Of a stretch of 23,117 nucleotides of DNA, positions 15,844 to 22,783 are shown piece by piece. This DNA comes from an uncultured Bacteroidales bacterium (GTDB taxonomy: Bacteria; Bacteroidota; Bacteroidia; Bacteroidales; F082), in contig CAMKAR010000005.1 of the NCBI GenBank assembly GCA_946410535.1, positions 1 through 23,117 of the forward strand. The letters are read 5' to 3'. The notes beneath the pieces were generated by a model, which did not search any database, was not told where the DNA came from, and saw nothing but the letters and a program-made list of their open reading frames with translations. Numbering within the stretch: the first letter of the stretch is position 1; each line of letters begins with the position of its first letter. The position numbers were made by a program, and so were the translations under genes.

Positions 15844-17453
15844 TGCTGCTTCGTCTTTGGGTTTTTGTCTTTCTTCGGGATTTGCAGGCTGCCGCGCTCC
15901 AATCGGTGTTTCACGATCCAGAGTGCGTCGTCGTTGATGGCTTGTTCGAGGGTCTTGCCTTGCTGCTGCGCTTTATCCTTCATGGTGGCCATCTGCGACG
16001 GGGTGCCCTTTATTTCCCTGATGATTTTTTGCACCTCCATGTCGACGAAGGCGATCGAGTCCATTTCGAGATAGGCTTGGGCGCGTTTCGAGCGTTTGGT
16101 GATGATGCTGTCGTTCAGCTCGGGGAAATAGTTCTCGGGGTAGGTGTCGATGAGCCATTGCGCCGAGTTGTGGATGGCGACGTCCACCTCCTTGCCCTCC
16201 TCTTGGGCCTTTTCTTCTATCTTGGCCAACCAATTGGAGTCGGCACGGATGCCTTTCTCGATGCGAGCGTAGGCGGCGTCTATCTCTTCGGGGTCGTAGC
16301 AAAGCGCCATCAAGGCATTTTTCGTGAATCTGTTGTTCATCTTGTAGAGTTGCGTCGTGCTGTAGAACAGGTTGATGAAGTCGGAGGTGAGCAGCTCATA
16401 CACCAAGTCGACGTCTTTCACCGAATTGTAGGCCTTGTCGAAATAGATGGTGCTGTTGTAGTACCAATAGGGGCTTGATGAAAAGATGTCGGGCAGGGGG
16501 ACTTGGTTGGCGATGTTCCACCAAAACGAGTCGCCTACGGTGAGCAACCGAGGCCGGTCGGCGGTTGAGTCGTTGTCGGTGGTTGCCGATGCATAGTAAT
16601 ACTCGAAGTTGGGCAGCGGCCTAATGAGGTTGAGCAGGCCTTCAAGGTCGTTGTCAGGCGCTTGCACGTCTTTGAGCGTCCTCGGCCCGACGACCACGTT
16701 CTTCATGTTGATGCCGCCAAGGTGTTCCATGTAGCGGACAATCGTGTCGGCGGCATGGAGGGCGGCGTAAGCCGACCAGTGGGTGCCCGTTTTCGGGAAC
16801 GGCATGTAGTCGATGGTGTCTTTTATCTGGAGGAAATAATGCTCCAAATTGAGGTGGTTGACGCCTAATCTGGTGTATTCGTCTTCAAGGAAATAGCGTG
16901 CCGACATCCGCGTCGTGTCTTGGTATCTCCCAACGGGTTTGTCGGGGAGATGTTCGGGGCAAATCAGGTCTTTCGACGGCACGATGCAGGCAAACAAATG
17001 GCAGCCGTATGGCTCAAGGATGTGCTGCAACTGATAGACGCGCTTGGCTTCCTTGGCTAACATCTGCTTCATCATGTCGGCATTGAGGGCATGCTGGTGG
17101 AAATGAGTCTGGTAATAGTCGTCGACGGCCCAAGGCTCGTAAAGCCAATCGTCCTTGCCGACGATGAGGATGCCCCGTGGGACGTAGGTCTTGCCGTAGA
17201 AGTCCCAAAGGTATTGGTTGTAGCACCTGAGCAACGGCTCGCGAAAGCCAAAATGCTGCTTCAGGTAGGCCTCGGTGCCGCTTTGGAAGCTCCCGTCGGC
17301 ATAGCTTTTGAGCGACAGGGAGGGCATGGGGGCGGGCACTTCAACGCCTTTCAGCTTGGGGAAACTGAAAACATGGGTGGCCTTCTGTATCAACGAAGCG
17401 AAGAGAAACACCGCTAAAATGCCGCATAATATGGCGTAAAAATGTTTTTTCAT
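15840..17453 (-). CDS. AlgX/AlgJ-like SGNH O-acyltransferase paralogue, first gene of operon
   Basis: 537 residues, signal anchor at about 6-22, predicted periplasmic. Motifs: FGFREPLLRCYNQYLWDFYG (68-87), PSKDLICPEHLPDKP (159-173), GTHW (223-226, Gly223 in the Asp place), AADTIVRYMEHLGGINMKN (234-252) and GDSFWW (307-312, S309). Two C-terminal helical repeats: about 393-436 (IEKGIRADSNWLAKIEEKA ... SAQWLID) and about 471-521 (VQKIIREIKGTPSQM ... DDALWIVKHRLERG). It carries the segment NYFPELNDS, which matches YFPELASDS in the last gene of the operon, so the first and last members share an older common layout. It is transcribed from a -7 box at 17477-17484, divergently from the U32 gene. Confidence 0.82.
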   Translation of the reverse strand: MKKHFYAILCGILAVFLFASLIQKATHVFSFPKLKGVEVPAPMPSLSLKSYADGSFQSGTEAYLKQHFGFREPLLRCYNQYLWDFYGKTYVPRGILIVGKDDWLYEPWAVDDYYQTHFHQHALNADMMKQMLAKEAKRVYQLQHILEPYGCHLFACIVPSKDLICPEHLPDKPVGRYQDTTRMSARYFLEDEYTRLGVNHLNLEHYFLQIKDTIDYMPFPKTGTHWSAYAALHAADTIVRYMEHLGGINMKNVVVGPRTLKDVQAPDNDLEGLLNLIRPLPNFEYYYASATTDNDSTADRPRLLTVGDSFWWNIANQVPLPDIFSSSPYWYYNSTIYFDKAYNSVKDVDLVYELLTSDFINLFYSTTQLYKMNNRFTKNALMALCYDPEEIDAAYARIEKGIRADSNWLAKIEEKAQEEGKEVDVAIHNSAQWLIDTYPENYFPELNDSIITKRSKRAQAYLEMDSIAFVDMEVQKIIREIKGTPSQMATMKDKAQQQGKTLEQAINDDALWIVKHRLERGSLQIPKKDKNPKTKQQ

Positions 17454-17476
17454 CCCTTTAGGTCGAATACAAACTG

Positions 17477-17484
17477 CAAAAATA
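17477..17484 (-). promoter_or_regulatory. -7 box of the MBOAT/SGNH operon
   Basis: Read on the minus strand the site is TATTTTTG, a full match to TAnnTTTG. It lies 23 bases before the operon's first ATG (17453-17451), which allows a leader of about 17 bases. I do not see a good -33 TTTG at the expected distance. It shares a 74-base divergent region with the U32 promoter, with only 31 bases between the two -7 boxes, so the two transcription units may influence each other. Confidence 0.6.
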
Positions 17485-17493
17485 CGAAATTAA

Positions 17494-17523
17494 TTGTTAT
17501 CGTTCGGAAAAAGCGTAATTTTG
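17494..17523 (+). promoter_or_regulatory. Promoter of the U32 gene, apparently leaderless
   Basis: TAATTTTG at 17516-17523 matches TAnnTTTG, and TTG at 17494-17496 lies 19 bases upstream, the usual spacing for the -33 element. Only four bases (CGGC) separate the -7 box from ATG 17528, so transcription should begin at or beside the A of the start codon. Confidence 0.65.
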
Positions 17524-17527
17524 CGGC

Positions 17528-19288
17528 ATGGAAACGACGAAAATCGAACTGCTCGCGCCTGCCAAGGACTGCGAGGTGGGCATGGCGGCCATCAACCATG
17601 GCGCCGATGCCGTCTATATCGGTGGCCCCGACTTTGGCGCCCGCGAAAAAGCTTCAAACTCGATTGGAGACATCGAACGCCTTTGCCGCCACGCCGCATT
17701 GTATGATGCCAAGGTGTATGTTACGCTTAATACTTTGTTGTATGACAACGAATTGGAACGCGCCCGAAAGATGGCCTACGACTGCTGGAACGCGGGCGTG
17801 GATGCGCTCATCGTGCAGGACATGCAGCTGCTCCAACTCGACCTGCCGCCCATTCCGCTTCATGCCAGCACGCAGTGCGACAACCTGACCGTCGAGCGGG
17901 TGCAGGAACTCGAAGCCCTTGGATTCAGCCAAGTGGTGCTGGGTCGCGAGCTTTCAATTCGCGAGATTCGCGAGATTCGCCGGCAGACTACCGTCCCTCT
18001 TGAGTTTTTCGTCCACGGCTCGCTCTGCGTCAGCCACAGCGGACGGTGCTACCTGAGCCAACACATCGGCCATCGCAGCGCCAACCGTGGCGCTTGTGCC
18101 CAGCCTTGCCGCCTGCCTTGGGACTTGCTCGATGAGAACGGGAAAGTGCTAGCCAAAAACCGTCATCTGCTGTCGCTCAAGGACTTGAATAATAGTGCCC
18201 ATCTCGAAGAACTGATGGATGCGGGCATCACGAGCTTCAAGATTGAGGGGCGAATGAAAGAGGCCGATTATGTGAAGAATGTGACGGCATTCTATCGACA
18301 GAAATTGGACGAAATCCTTGCCCGTCGTCCCGAATATGAAAAGGCCTCGCGGGGGCATTGTGCCTACAACTTCGAGGTCAATCCTGAGAAATCCTTCAAC
18401 CGTGGCTTCACCGATTTCTTCTTCAACGGGCGACAGAAGGGCATCGATGCGCCGTTCACGCCGAAATCGATGGGCGAATACGTTGGCGAGGTCGTGTGGT
18501 GCAATCCGCTCCGCATGGAAATCGAGACCGACAAGGTGCTGCACAACGGCGACGGCCTTTGTTTCCTGAACCACGATAACGAATTGGTGGGACTGCGTGC
18601 CGATGTGGTAAACGGATCTGTAGGGCTGTCACATCGTGGCAGCCGCATAACCGTTTCGTGCAATCGTCCCCACGGTGCCTATCGTGGCGCAAAAATCTAC
18701 CGCAACCTCGACCTCGAATGGCAAAAACAGGTGGATGCCTCGACGGGTAACCGCAAAATCGACATTGATTTGGCATTGGCCGAAACGGAGACAGGATATG
18801 AATTGATGGCTTACTGTAGAGACGCGGCGCGCCACGTCTCTACCAGCGTACAATGCGACAAAATCACCGCCAACAACCCCGAAAAGGCCACCGAAAACAT
18901 CCGCAAAAAGGCCCTGCAATGGGGCGACACACCTTTCAACCCCCTGAATTTGGAATTAAGATTCACCGAACCGCGCCTCATCCCTGCCTCGGTCATCGGC
19001 GAGATGAAACGCGAATTGGTGACGAAACTGACCGATGAATTGGTTGAAAACCATCGGAATAAACGCGAAACCCGCTGTACAGACGTTGCGCGCAACGTCT
19101 CTACCATTGATCCCGACGAAATCCCTGCCGCATTAATGACCTGCCACCATTGCATCCGCTATGCCAACGGCCTATGCAGCAAGGAAACAGGCCAGAAGGC
19201 CACGCCCTTGTTCATCCGCAACGGCGCGAACACCTTCCGCCTCGAATTTGATTGCAGGAATTGCCTGATGCGTGTAGTCAGCCAATGA
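17528..19288 (+). CDS. U32-family protein (RlhA/TrhP-like RNA hydroxylase) with three palindromic insertions
   Basis: 586 residues. It begins with the family N-terminus KIELLAPAKDCEVGMAAINH, so ATG 17528 is the only suitable start. The U32 signature is at 159-177 (EFFVHGSLCVSHSGRCYLS), with Cys167, Cys174, Cys190 and Cys194. The C-terminal end has CHHC (539-542), C550 and CRNC (576-579). Length and layout resemble the RlhA (YdcP) branch with a DUF3656-type segment. In E. coli, RlhA and TrhP add hydroxyl groups to 23S rRNA and tRNA, with dependence on prephenate and iron-sulfur cluster synthesis; they are not proven peptidases. The odd feature is three palindromic DNA elements read in frame at residues 364-373, 430-439 and 517-526, all in the C-terminal half, away from the Cys signature. 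The frame stays open throughout. It ends in an 11-base tail-to-tail overlap with the TPR gene. The exact RNA target is not determinable here. Confidence 0.85.
   Translation: METTKIELLAPAKDCEVGMAAINHGADAVYIGGPDFGAREKASNSIGDIERLCRHAALYDAKVYVTLNTLLYDNELERARKMAYDCWNAGVDALIVQDMQLLQLDLPPIPLHASTQCDNLTVERVQELEALGFSQVVLGRELSIREIREIRRQTTVPLEFFVHGSLCVSHSGRCYLSQHIGHRSANRGACAQPCRLPWDLLDENGKVLAKNRHLLSLKDLNNSAHLEELMDAGITSFKIEGRMKEADYVKNVTAFYRQKLDEILARRPEYEKASRGHCAYNFEVNPEKSFNRGFTDFFFNGRQKGIDAPFTPKSMGEYVGEVVWCNPLRMEIETDKVLHNGDGLCFLNHDNELVGLRADVVNGSVGLSHRGSRITVSCNRPHGAYRGAKIYRNLDLEWQKQVDASTGNRKIDIDLALAETETGYELMAYCRDAARHVSTSVQCDKITANNPEKATENIRKKALQWGDTPFNPLNLELRFTEPRLIPASVIGEMKRELVTKLTDELVENHRNKRETRCTDVARNVSTIDPDEIPAALMTCHHCIRYANGLCSKETGQKATPLFIRNGANTFRLEFDCRNCLMRVVSQ
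18619..18647 (+). repeat. Single REP unit inside the U32 gene
   Basis: All 29 bases are identical to 123-151, one arm of the intergenic doublet. The unit has GTAG (18620-18623) followed by GGCTGTCAC / ATC / GTGGCAGCC (18624-18644). It is read in frame as SVGLSHRGSR (residues 364-373). No partner arm lies nearby. Confidence 0.85.
18816..18843. repeat. 28-bp palindrome inside the U32 gene, copy 1
   Basis: The outer arms are GTAGAGACG and CGTCTCTAC and the centre is GGCGCGCC. The 28 bases equal their own reverse complement except for one mismatched pair. It is read in frame as CRDAARHVST (residues 430-439). It is 24/28 identical to the copy at 19077-19104. Confidence 0.85.
19077..19104. repeat. 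28-bp palindrome inside the U32 gene, copy 2
   Basis: The arms are GTACAGACG and CGTCTCTAC with centre TTGCGCGCAA; there is one mismatched pair. It is read in the same frame as copy 1, giving CTDVARNVST (residues 517-526), 13 residues before the conserved CHHC. Confidence 0.85.
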
Positions 19289-20948
19289 AAGGCCGCACCA
19301 CATCGGCAGGGTTCTCCAATCCAGTCTTTTTCTTGATGCTGAGCCGGCTCTTGCTGACCGTGTTTTCTTTCAGGTCGAGGATGTAGGCGATTTCCTTCAC
19401 GCGGAACGAGAAAAATGACAGCAAACAAATGGCCTGTTCGGTCTCGGTCAGCTCGGGATGCTTGTTTTTCAGCTCTGCCAAAGCATTGGGATAGACCGCG
19501 TTAATCTCGTTGATCAGTCGCAGATAGAGGTTGTCGTTTTGTTCCTTGTAGATGTTTTGCATTCGCGTCTTCAAAGCCTCGCTCGAAAGGCGCTCCTTGG
19601 TGTCGTAGTCTTTTTGCAGCCGCAGCTTTTCCTCTTGCAGCCGCAGGGTTTCTATCTGTTTTTCCTTGCGGTGGCGATAGGAGACGAAAACCACTGCCAG
19701 CAGCGCCAACATCAAAGCGGAAATGAGCAGGTAGAGCCGCATCCTTTTCATCTGTTGCTCGTCGTGAAGGCGTTGCAGGGCAAGGCCTTTCTCGTATTCG
19801 TCATTCACTTCGGCGACTTCCTTTCCCACAAAGTCAAACTCCTCGGCGTGCTCAAAATAGAGGTCGGCGTAGCGTTGCGCGTTTTCCAAATCGCCTTGCG
19901 CCAAATAGGATAGCAACAGGTATTTGTAGGTCTCGGTCTCCTCCAAATCCGGGCCAGCCAAGGTCCCAACTTGTTGGCCGAAATAGATGGCCGAGTCGTA
20001 TTGTTGCAGTTCGTAGTAGCCGCTGCAAAGGCTGTGGTTGAGCAGCGATTTGTACGCCAATGCTGAATGGGTATCTTTCTTTCCCAGTGTTTGTAGGCCT
20101 TTTCGGCTCGTGGCCACGGCTTGATGAAGCAGTTGCAGCCGTTCCGCCTCGGAATCGTATTTCCCGTAATCGAATTGGGTCATGTAATATAGGTTGGCAA
20201 GTACATAATAATAAGCCCCTTCCACGGTGTCGTGGGCGGCCTCGGCAAAACGACGTCCGTTTTCGATGTACATCATGCACGAGTCGTATTCTTCAAGCTC
20301 CAAGTAGTTGTTACCCAGAATGAACGAGGGCTTGATGCGTTGTCTCGTTGCGTCGTGTTCGGCATAGAATTGATCGGCGAGTTTGGCGTAATGGATGGAT
20401 TCTTCCACGAAGCCCGTGGAGGAATAGAAGGCACTGAGTCTCATCTGGATTTGGCTCCTGAAAGTTCCGATGATGGTTTGCTCGTCATCGTCGGAGCATC
20501 GCAGCAGCCGCTCGTCGACGTGTTGGCAGGCCTCGATGCAATGCAAGGTGCGCAGCGCGAGTTCAGTAACGGTCTTTTCGTCGCTACCGTTGAGGAGGGC
20601 AATGCGGCTTCGGGCGTAGTAGGTCAGCGCTTCGAAGTATTTCTCGTCGTGGCTCGAAAAATAATCCTCGGCCACTTGCAGCAGCGAGTCGGCTTCGGTG
20701 TCGGTGAAGTCAATCAGGCTGATGGCTTGGGCCTTCAGTAGGCAATAATGCGCCCGCTCTTTTTGTGATAGTGCCTCAATGTGCAATGTGTCAAGGATTT
20801 GCAATGCGCTGTCGGGATGGCGGGCATAAAAACACTCCACATCGTAAAGCACATCTTCCTGAGGCGATGGCAAGGCCTTGCGTTGCTGGCAAGCCTTCAA
20901 AGCCAGCAATGCCAAAATAATGCCTAATGTTTTGACAATGTGTTTCAT
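19278..20948 (-). CDS. Membrane-anchored TPR protein with LuxR-like DNA-binding C-terminus
   Basis: 556 residues. The N-terminus (1-20) is a signal peptide ending LLALKAC, so Cys20 could be lipidated, although Lys in the lipobox is unusual. Residues 30-380 are helical and TPR-like (for example YDSCMMYIENGRRFAEAA, YDSAIYFGQQVG, GDLENAQRYADLYFEHAEEF). A membrane segment at about 403-424 is followed by a charged coiled coil (425-470). The C-terminus (498-548) reads ELTETEQAICLLSFFSF ... VKEIAYILDLKENTVSKSR, which fits a LuxR/GerE-type helix-turn-helix. Such proteins are common in Bacteroidota and probably sense a periplasmic signal while the C-terminus acts in the cytoplasm. Targets are unknown; the neighbouring GLUG/T9SS gene is one candidate. 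It has its own -7 box four bases before the ATG. Confidence 0.75.
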   Translation of the reverse strand: MKHIVKTLGIILALLALKACQQRKALPSPQEDVLYDVECFYARHPDSALQILDTLHIEALSQKERAHYCLLKAQAISLIDFTDTEADSLLQVAEDYFSSHDEKYFEALTYYARSRIALLNGSDEKTVTELALRTLHCIEACQHVDERLLRCSDDDEQTIIGTFRSQIQMRLSAFYSSTGFVEESIHYAKLADQFYAEHDATRQRIKPSFILGNNYLELEEYDSCMMYIENGRRFAEAAHDTVEGAYYYVLANLYYMTQFDYGKYDSEAERLQLLHQAVATSRKGLQTLGKKDTHSALAYKSLLNHSLCSGYYELQQYDSAIYFGQQVGTLAGPDLEETETYKYLLLSYLAQGDLENAQRYADLYFEHAEEFDFVGKEVAEVNDEYEKGLALQRLHDEQQMKRMRLYLLISALMLALLAVVFVSYRHRKEKQIETLRLQEEKLRLQKDYDTKERLSSEALKTRMQNIYKEQNDNLYLRLINEINAVYPNALAELKNKHPELTETEQAICLLSFFSFRVKEIAYILDLKENTVSKSRLSIKKKTGLENPADVVRPFIG

Positions 20949-20952
20949 GGGG

Positions 20953-20960
20953 CAAAGATA
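20953..20960 (-). promoter_or_regulatory. -7 box of the TPR regulator gene, apparently leaderless
   Basis: Minus-strand TATCTTTG matches TAnnTTTG and is separated from the ATG (20948-20946) by four bases (CCCC). This is the same geometry as the U32 gene. No clear -33 TTTG is seen; that region overlaps the end of the upstream GLUG gene. Confidence 0.55.
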
Positions 20961-20977
20961 ATGAAAATCTTGTTCCC

Positions 20978-22753
20978 TTATTCCACTACAATTTTCGCCG
21001 TCTCCCCGTCAATGGTGAGGAAATACATTCCTGAAGGCAAAGCCGAAACATCGATTTGCTGGACATCTGACACGATTTGGCCTGATTGCAACACCTGTCT
21101 CATCAGGTTGGTGATTCGGTAGGTGTTGGCATGTACAGATGGTGTGCACACCGTCTGTACAAACAATACGTTGTCGGCAGGATTGGGATAGACGCTGTAA
21201 CGGTTCGCTGCAGGTTGTTCCTTCACCTGCGTCAAATCCATCTCCCCAATCACGGGGAAGCCGCGATTGATGCCATCCGTGTCCTCAATCCAGGTGCATT
21301 CGCCCATTGCGCCTGCATTCAATGCCTCAAGCAGGTCGGTGGTGCCGTATTGCGCCTCGTCGAGCGTCCAAGTGGTCGCGTTGGTGCCTTCGTTGAAGGC
21401 GCACGAGCCGGGAAGATAAACATAACTCGGGCCGCTTGCGTTATAGACATAGGCTGGGATGTCCTCGTTGCCATAGTAATAGCAGTTGCGGATGGCTGTG
21501 TCGCTGAGGATGGCGGGGATGATGTGCCCATAATGCTCATTGGTCAGGTTGGGATGTTCGATCTTGTTGATGCGTCCGGCGTTATAGACGTTGTAAACAA
21601 ATCCTTCTGTGGGTGAACCTGTTATGCCTCCAATTTGTGCCACAGAGGGATGGGTGTCCGACAGTGAAGCTGTCAAATCTCCCGTGTTGTAGCAGTTGGA
21701 GATGGAGCCGTCGCTGCCTGCGATGCCGCCCACGAGGATCATGTCGGTCCCTTGCCCTTTTACTGAGGCCATGTTGCCGCTCATGCGAATGGTTGTGAAG
21801 ATAGGTGTTCCGATGATGCCACCTGCGTTGCTGCCGCCTGTCACTTCACCTGAGGGATGGTTGATGCAATATTCAATCAGTCCAAACGAGCCGCCTTGCC
21901 CGACCAATCCGCCTGCCGTGATTTTTCCCGAAACCCTGCCGTAGTTGTGGCAATGGCGGATGATGTAACTTCCTCGCCCGACCATACCGCCTGCCGTGCT
22001 GGTGTTCCACATGTCGCCGATTTCGCCGTTGTTCACGCAGTGGCTGATGAGCACATTGCCGTTCTCCATCTCGGTGTGGCCTGCAATGCCACCCAAGTCG
22101 AAGGCTCCGGCAGTGACAAGCGCGTTGTTGGTGCAGTTTCTGATGAAAACGGTGTCGTTGCCGATGCCTTCCGCCGAAAAACTCCCGACGATGCCGCCAA
22201 CACGATTGCCGTAAGCCTCCACAATGCCGTCTACGACGCAGTTGCTGATGCTGGTGTTGACGGCCATTCCGACCACTATCCCCCCATATCCGCCTTGCGT
22301 CATGCTTGATTCCACAATCTGGAGGTTTTGTACAACGGCACGCACCGTGCACCCAAACAGCCCCAGTGCATCTTTGTTGTCAGCATACAAATCACTGATG
22401 ATGTGGTTGTTGCCTTCAAAAATGCCTTTGAATGGGTTGGCTGGCTCCACATGAGGATTGACGGGGTTGGCAAAGCTGGCGTACACGGTGCCAATGGGTG
22501 TCCAAAGCATACCTTTGGAGCCGTTCATACAAAGGTCGGCGGTCAGCACATAGCAATTGGCGTTGCCGCCGGCGGTTTCGTTGGTCTCCTGGGCCAGCAG
22601 CGCCAATTGTTCCGCCGTGGCGATTTGGTAGGGGTTCTCGGGAGTGCCGTCGCCACCAGCGTAGGATTCGGCCACCGTGCCATCCCAAGGGGCTTGCGCT
22701 CCGCACATCATTCCGAGCGCGAGCAAAACCGAAAGTATAATCTGTTTTTTCAT
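20978..22753 (-). CDS. Secreted GLUG-repeat protein with T9SS type A sorting domain
   Basis: 591 residues from the ATG at 22753. A frame opens at 22834, but its extra 27 residues precede the signal peptide and overlap the promoter and terminator. Residues 1-19 are the signal peptide (MKKQIILSVLLALGMMCGA). Residues 36-120 contain a GTPENPYQIATAEQLALLA motif typical before GLUG repeats. From about 155 to 400, repeated G-G-[ILM]-[VAI]-G units alternate with [IF]-x-[NH]-C segments (for example GGIVGSFS, GGIAGHT, GGMVGRG, GGLVGQG, GGIIGTP, GGIAGSDG), consistent with a beta-solenoid. Residues 519-591 are the sorting domain (YSVYPNPADNVLFVQ ... ALPSGMYFLTIDG). The sorting domain is interrupted by a palindrome-encoded segment at about 532-541. 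It is probably a surface or released adhesin-like protein; the ligand is unknown. Confidence 0.82.
   Translation of the reverse strand: MKKQIILSVLLALGMMCGAQAPWDGTVAESYAGGDGTPENPYQIATAEQLALLAQETNETAGGNANCYVLTADLCMNGSKGMLWTPIGTVYASFANPVNPHVEPANPFKGIFEGNNHIISDLYADNKDALGLFGCTVRAVVQNLQIVESSMTQGGYGGIVVGMAVNTSISNCVVDGIVEAYGNRVGGIVGSFSAEGIGNDTVFIRNCTNNALVTAGAFDLGGIAGHTEMENGNVLISHCVNNGEIGDMWNTSTAGGMVGRGSYIIRHCHNYGRVSGKITAGGLVGQGGSFGLIEYCINHPSGEVTGGSNAGGIIGTPIFTTIRMSGNMASVKGQGTDMILVGGIAGSDGSISNCYNTGDLTASLSDTHPSVAQIGGITGSPTEGFVYNVYNAGRINKIEHPNLTNEHYGHIIPAILSDTAIRNCYYYGNEDIPAYVYNASGPSYVYLPGSCAFNEGTNATTWTLDEAQYGTTDLLEALNAGAMGECTWIEDTDGINRGFPVIGEMDLTQVKEQPAANRYSVYPNPADNVLFVQTVCTPSVHANTYRITNLMRQVLQSGQIVSDVQQIDVSALPSGMYFLTIDGETAKIVVE
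21132..21161. repeat. Palindrome inside the GLUG/T9SS gene
   Basis: Thirty bases, with plus-strand arms TGTACAGATGG and CCGTCTGTACA around TGTGCACA and one mismatched pair. It is related to the U32-gene palindromes by the GTACAGACG arm. It is read on the minus strand in frame as VQTVCTPSVH (residues 532-541). Confidence 0.8.
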
Positions 22754-22783
22754 CGTGTTGGGGTTTTTGTTGGTTTGTCTCTG

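Larger units (their letters stand above)
2102..17453 (-). other. Ten-gene MBOAT/SGNH O-acylation operon
   Basis: Ten same-strand genes are joined by overlaps of 4 or 14 bases or gaps of 0-15 bases, and I see no internal terminator or -7 box. Order of transcription: SGNH (17453), SGNH (15843), MBOAT (14237), SGNH (12767), SGNH (11028), MBOAT (9438), SGNH (7966), MBOAT (6592), SGNH (5173), SGNH (3841). All three MBOATs start MVFSSN and end PFIYFRF, and the next SGNH start lies within 2-3 bases of two or more of these ends, which points to growth by cassette duplication. No glycosyltransferase, flippase or polymerase gene is included, so the acceptor must be made elsewhere. Single-transcript status is inferred from spacing. 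Confidence 0.8.

Noticed and set aside
17957..17980. Short tandem repeat GCGAGATTC in the U32 gene
   Set aside because: It encodes IREIREI in a helix; too short and ordinary to be more than local codon repetition.
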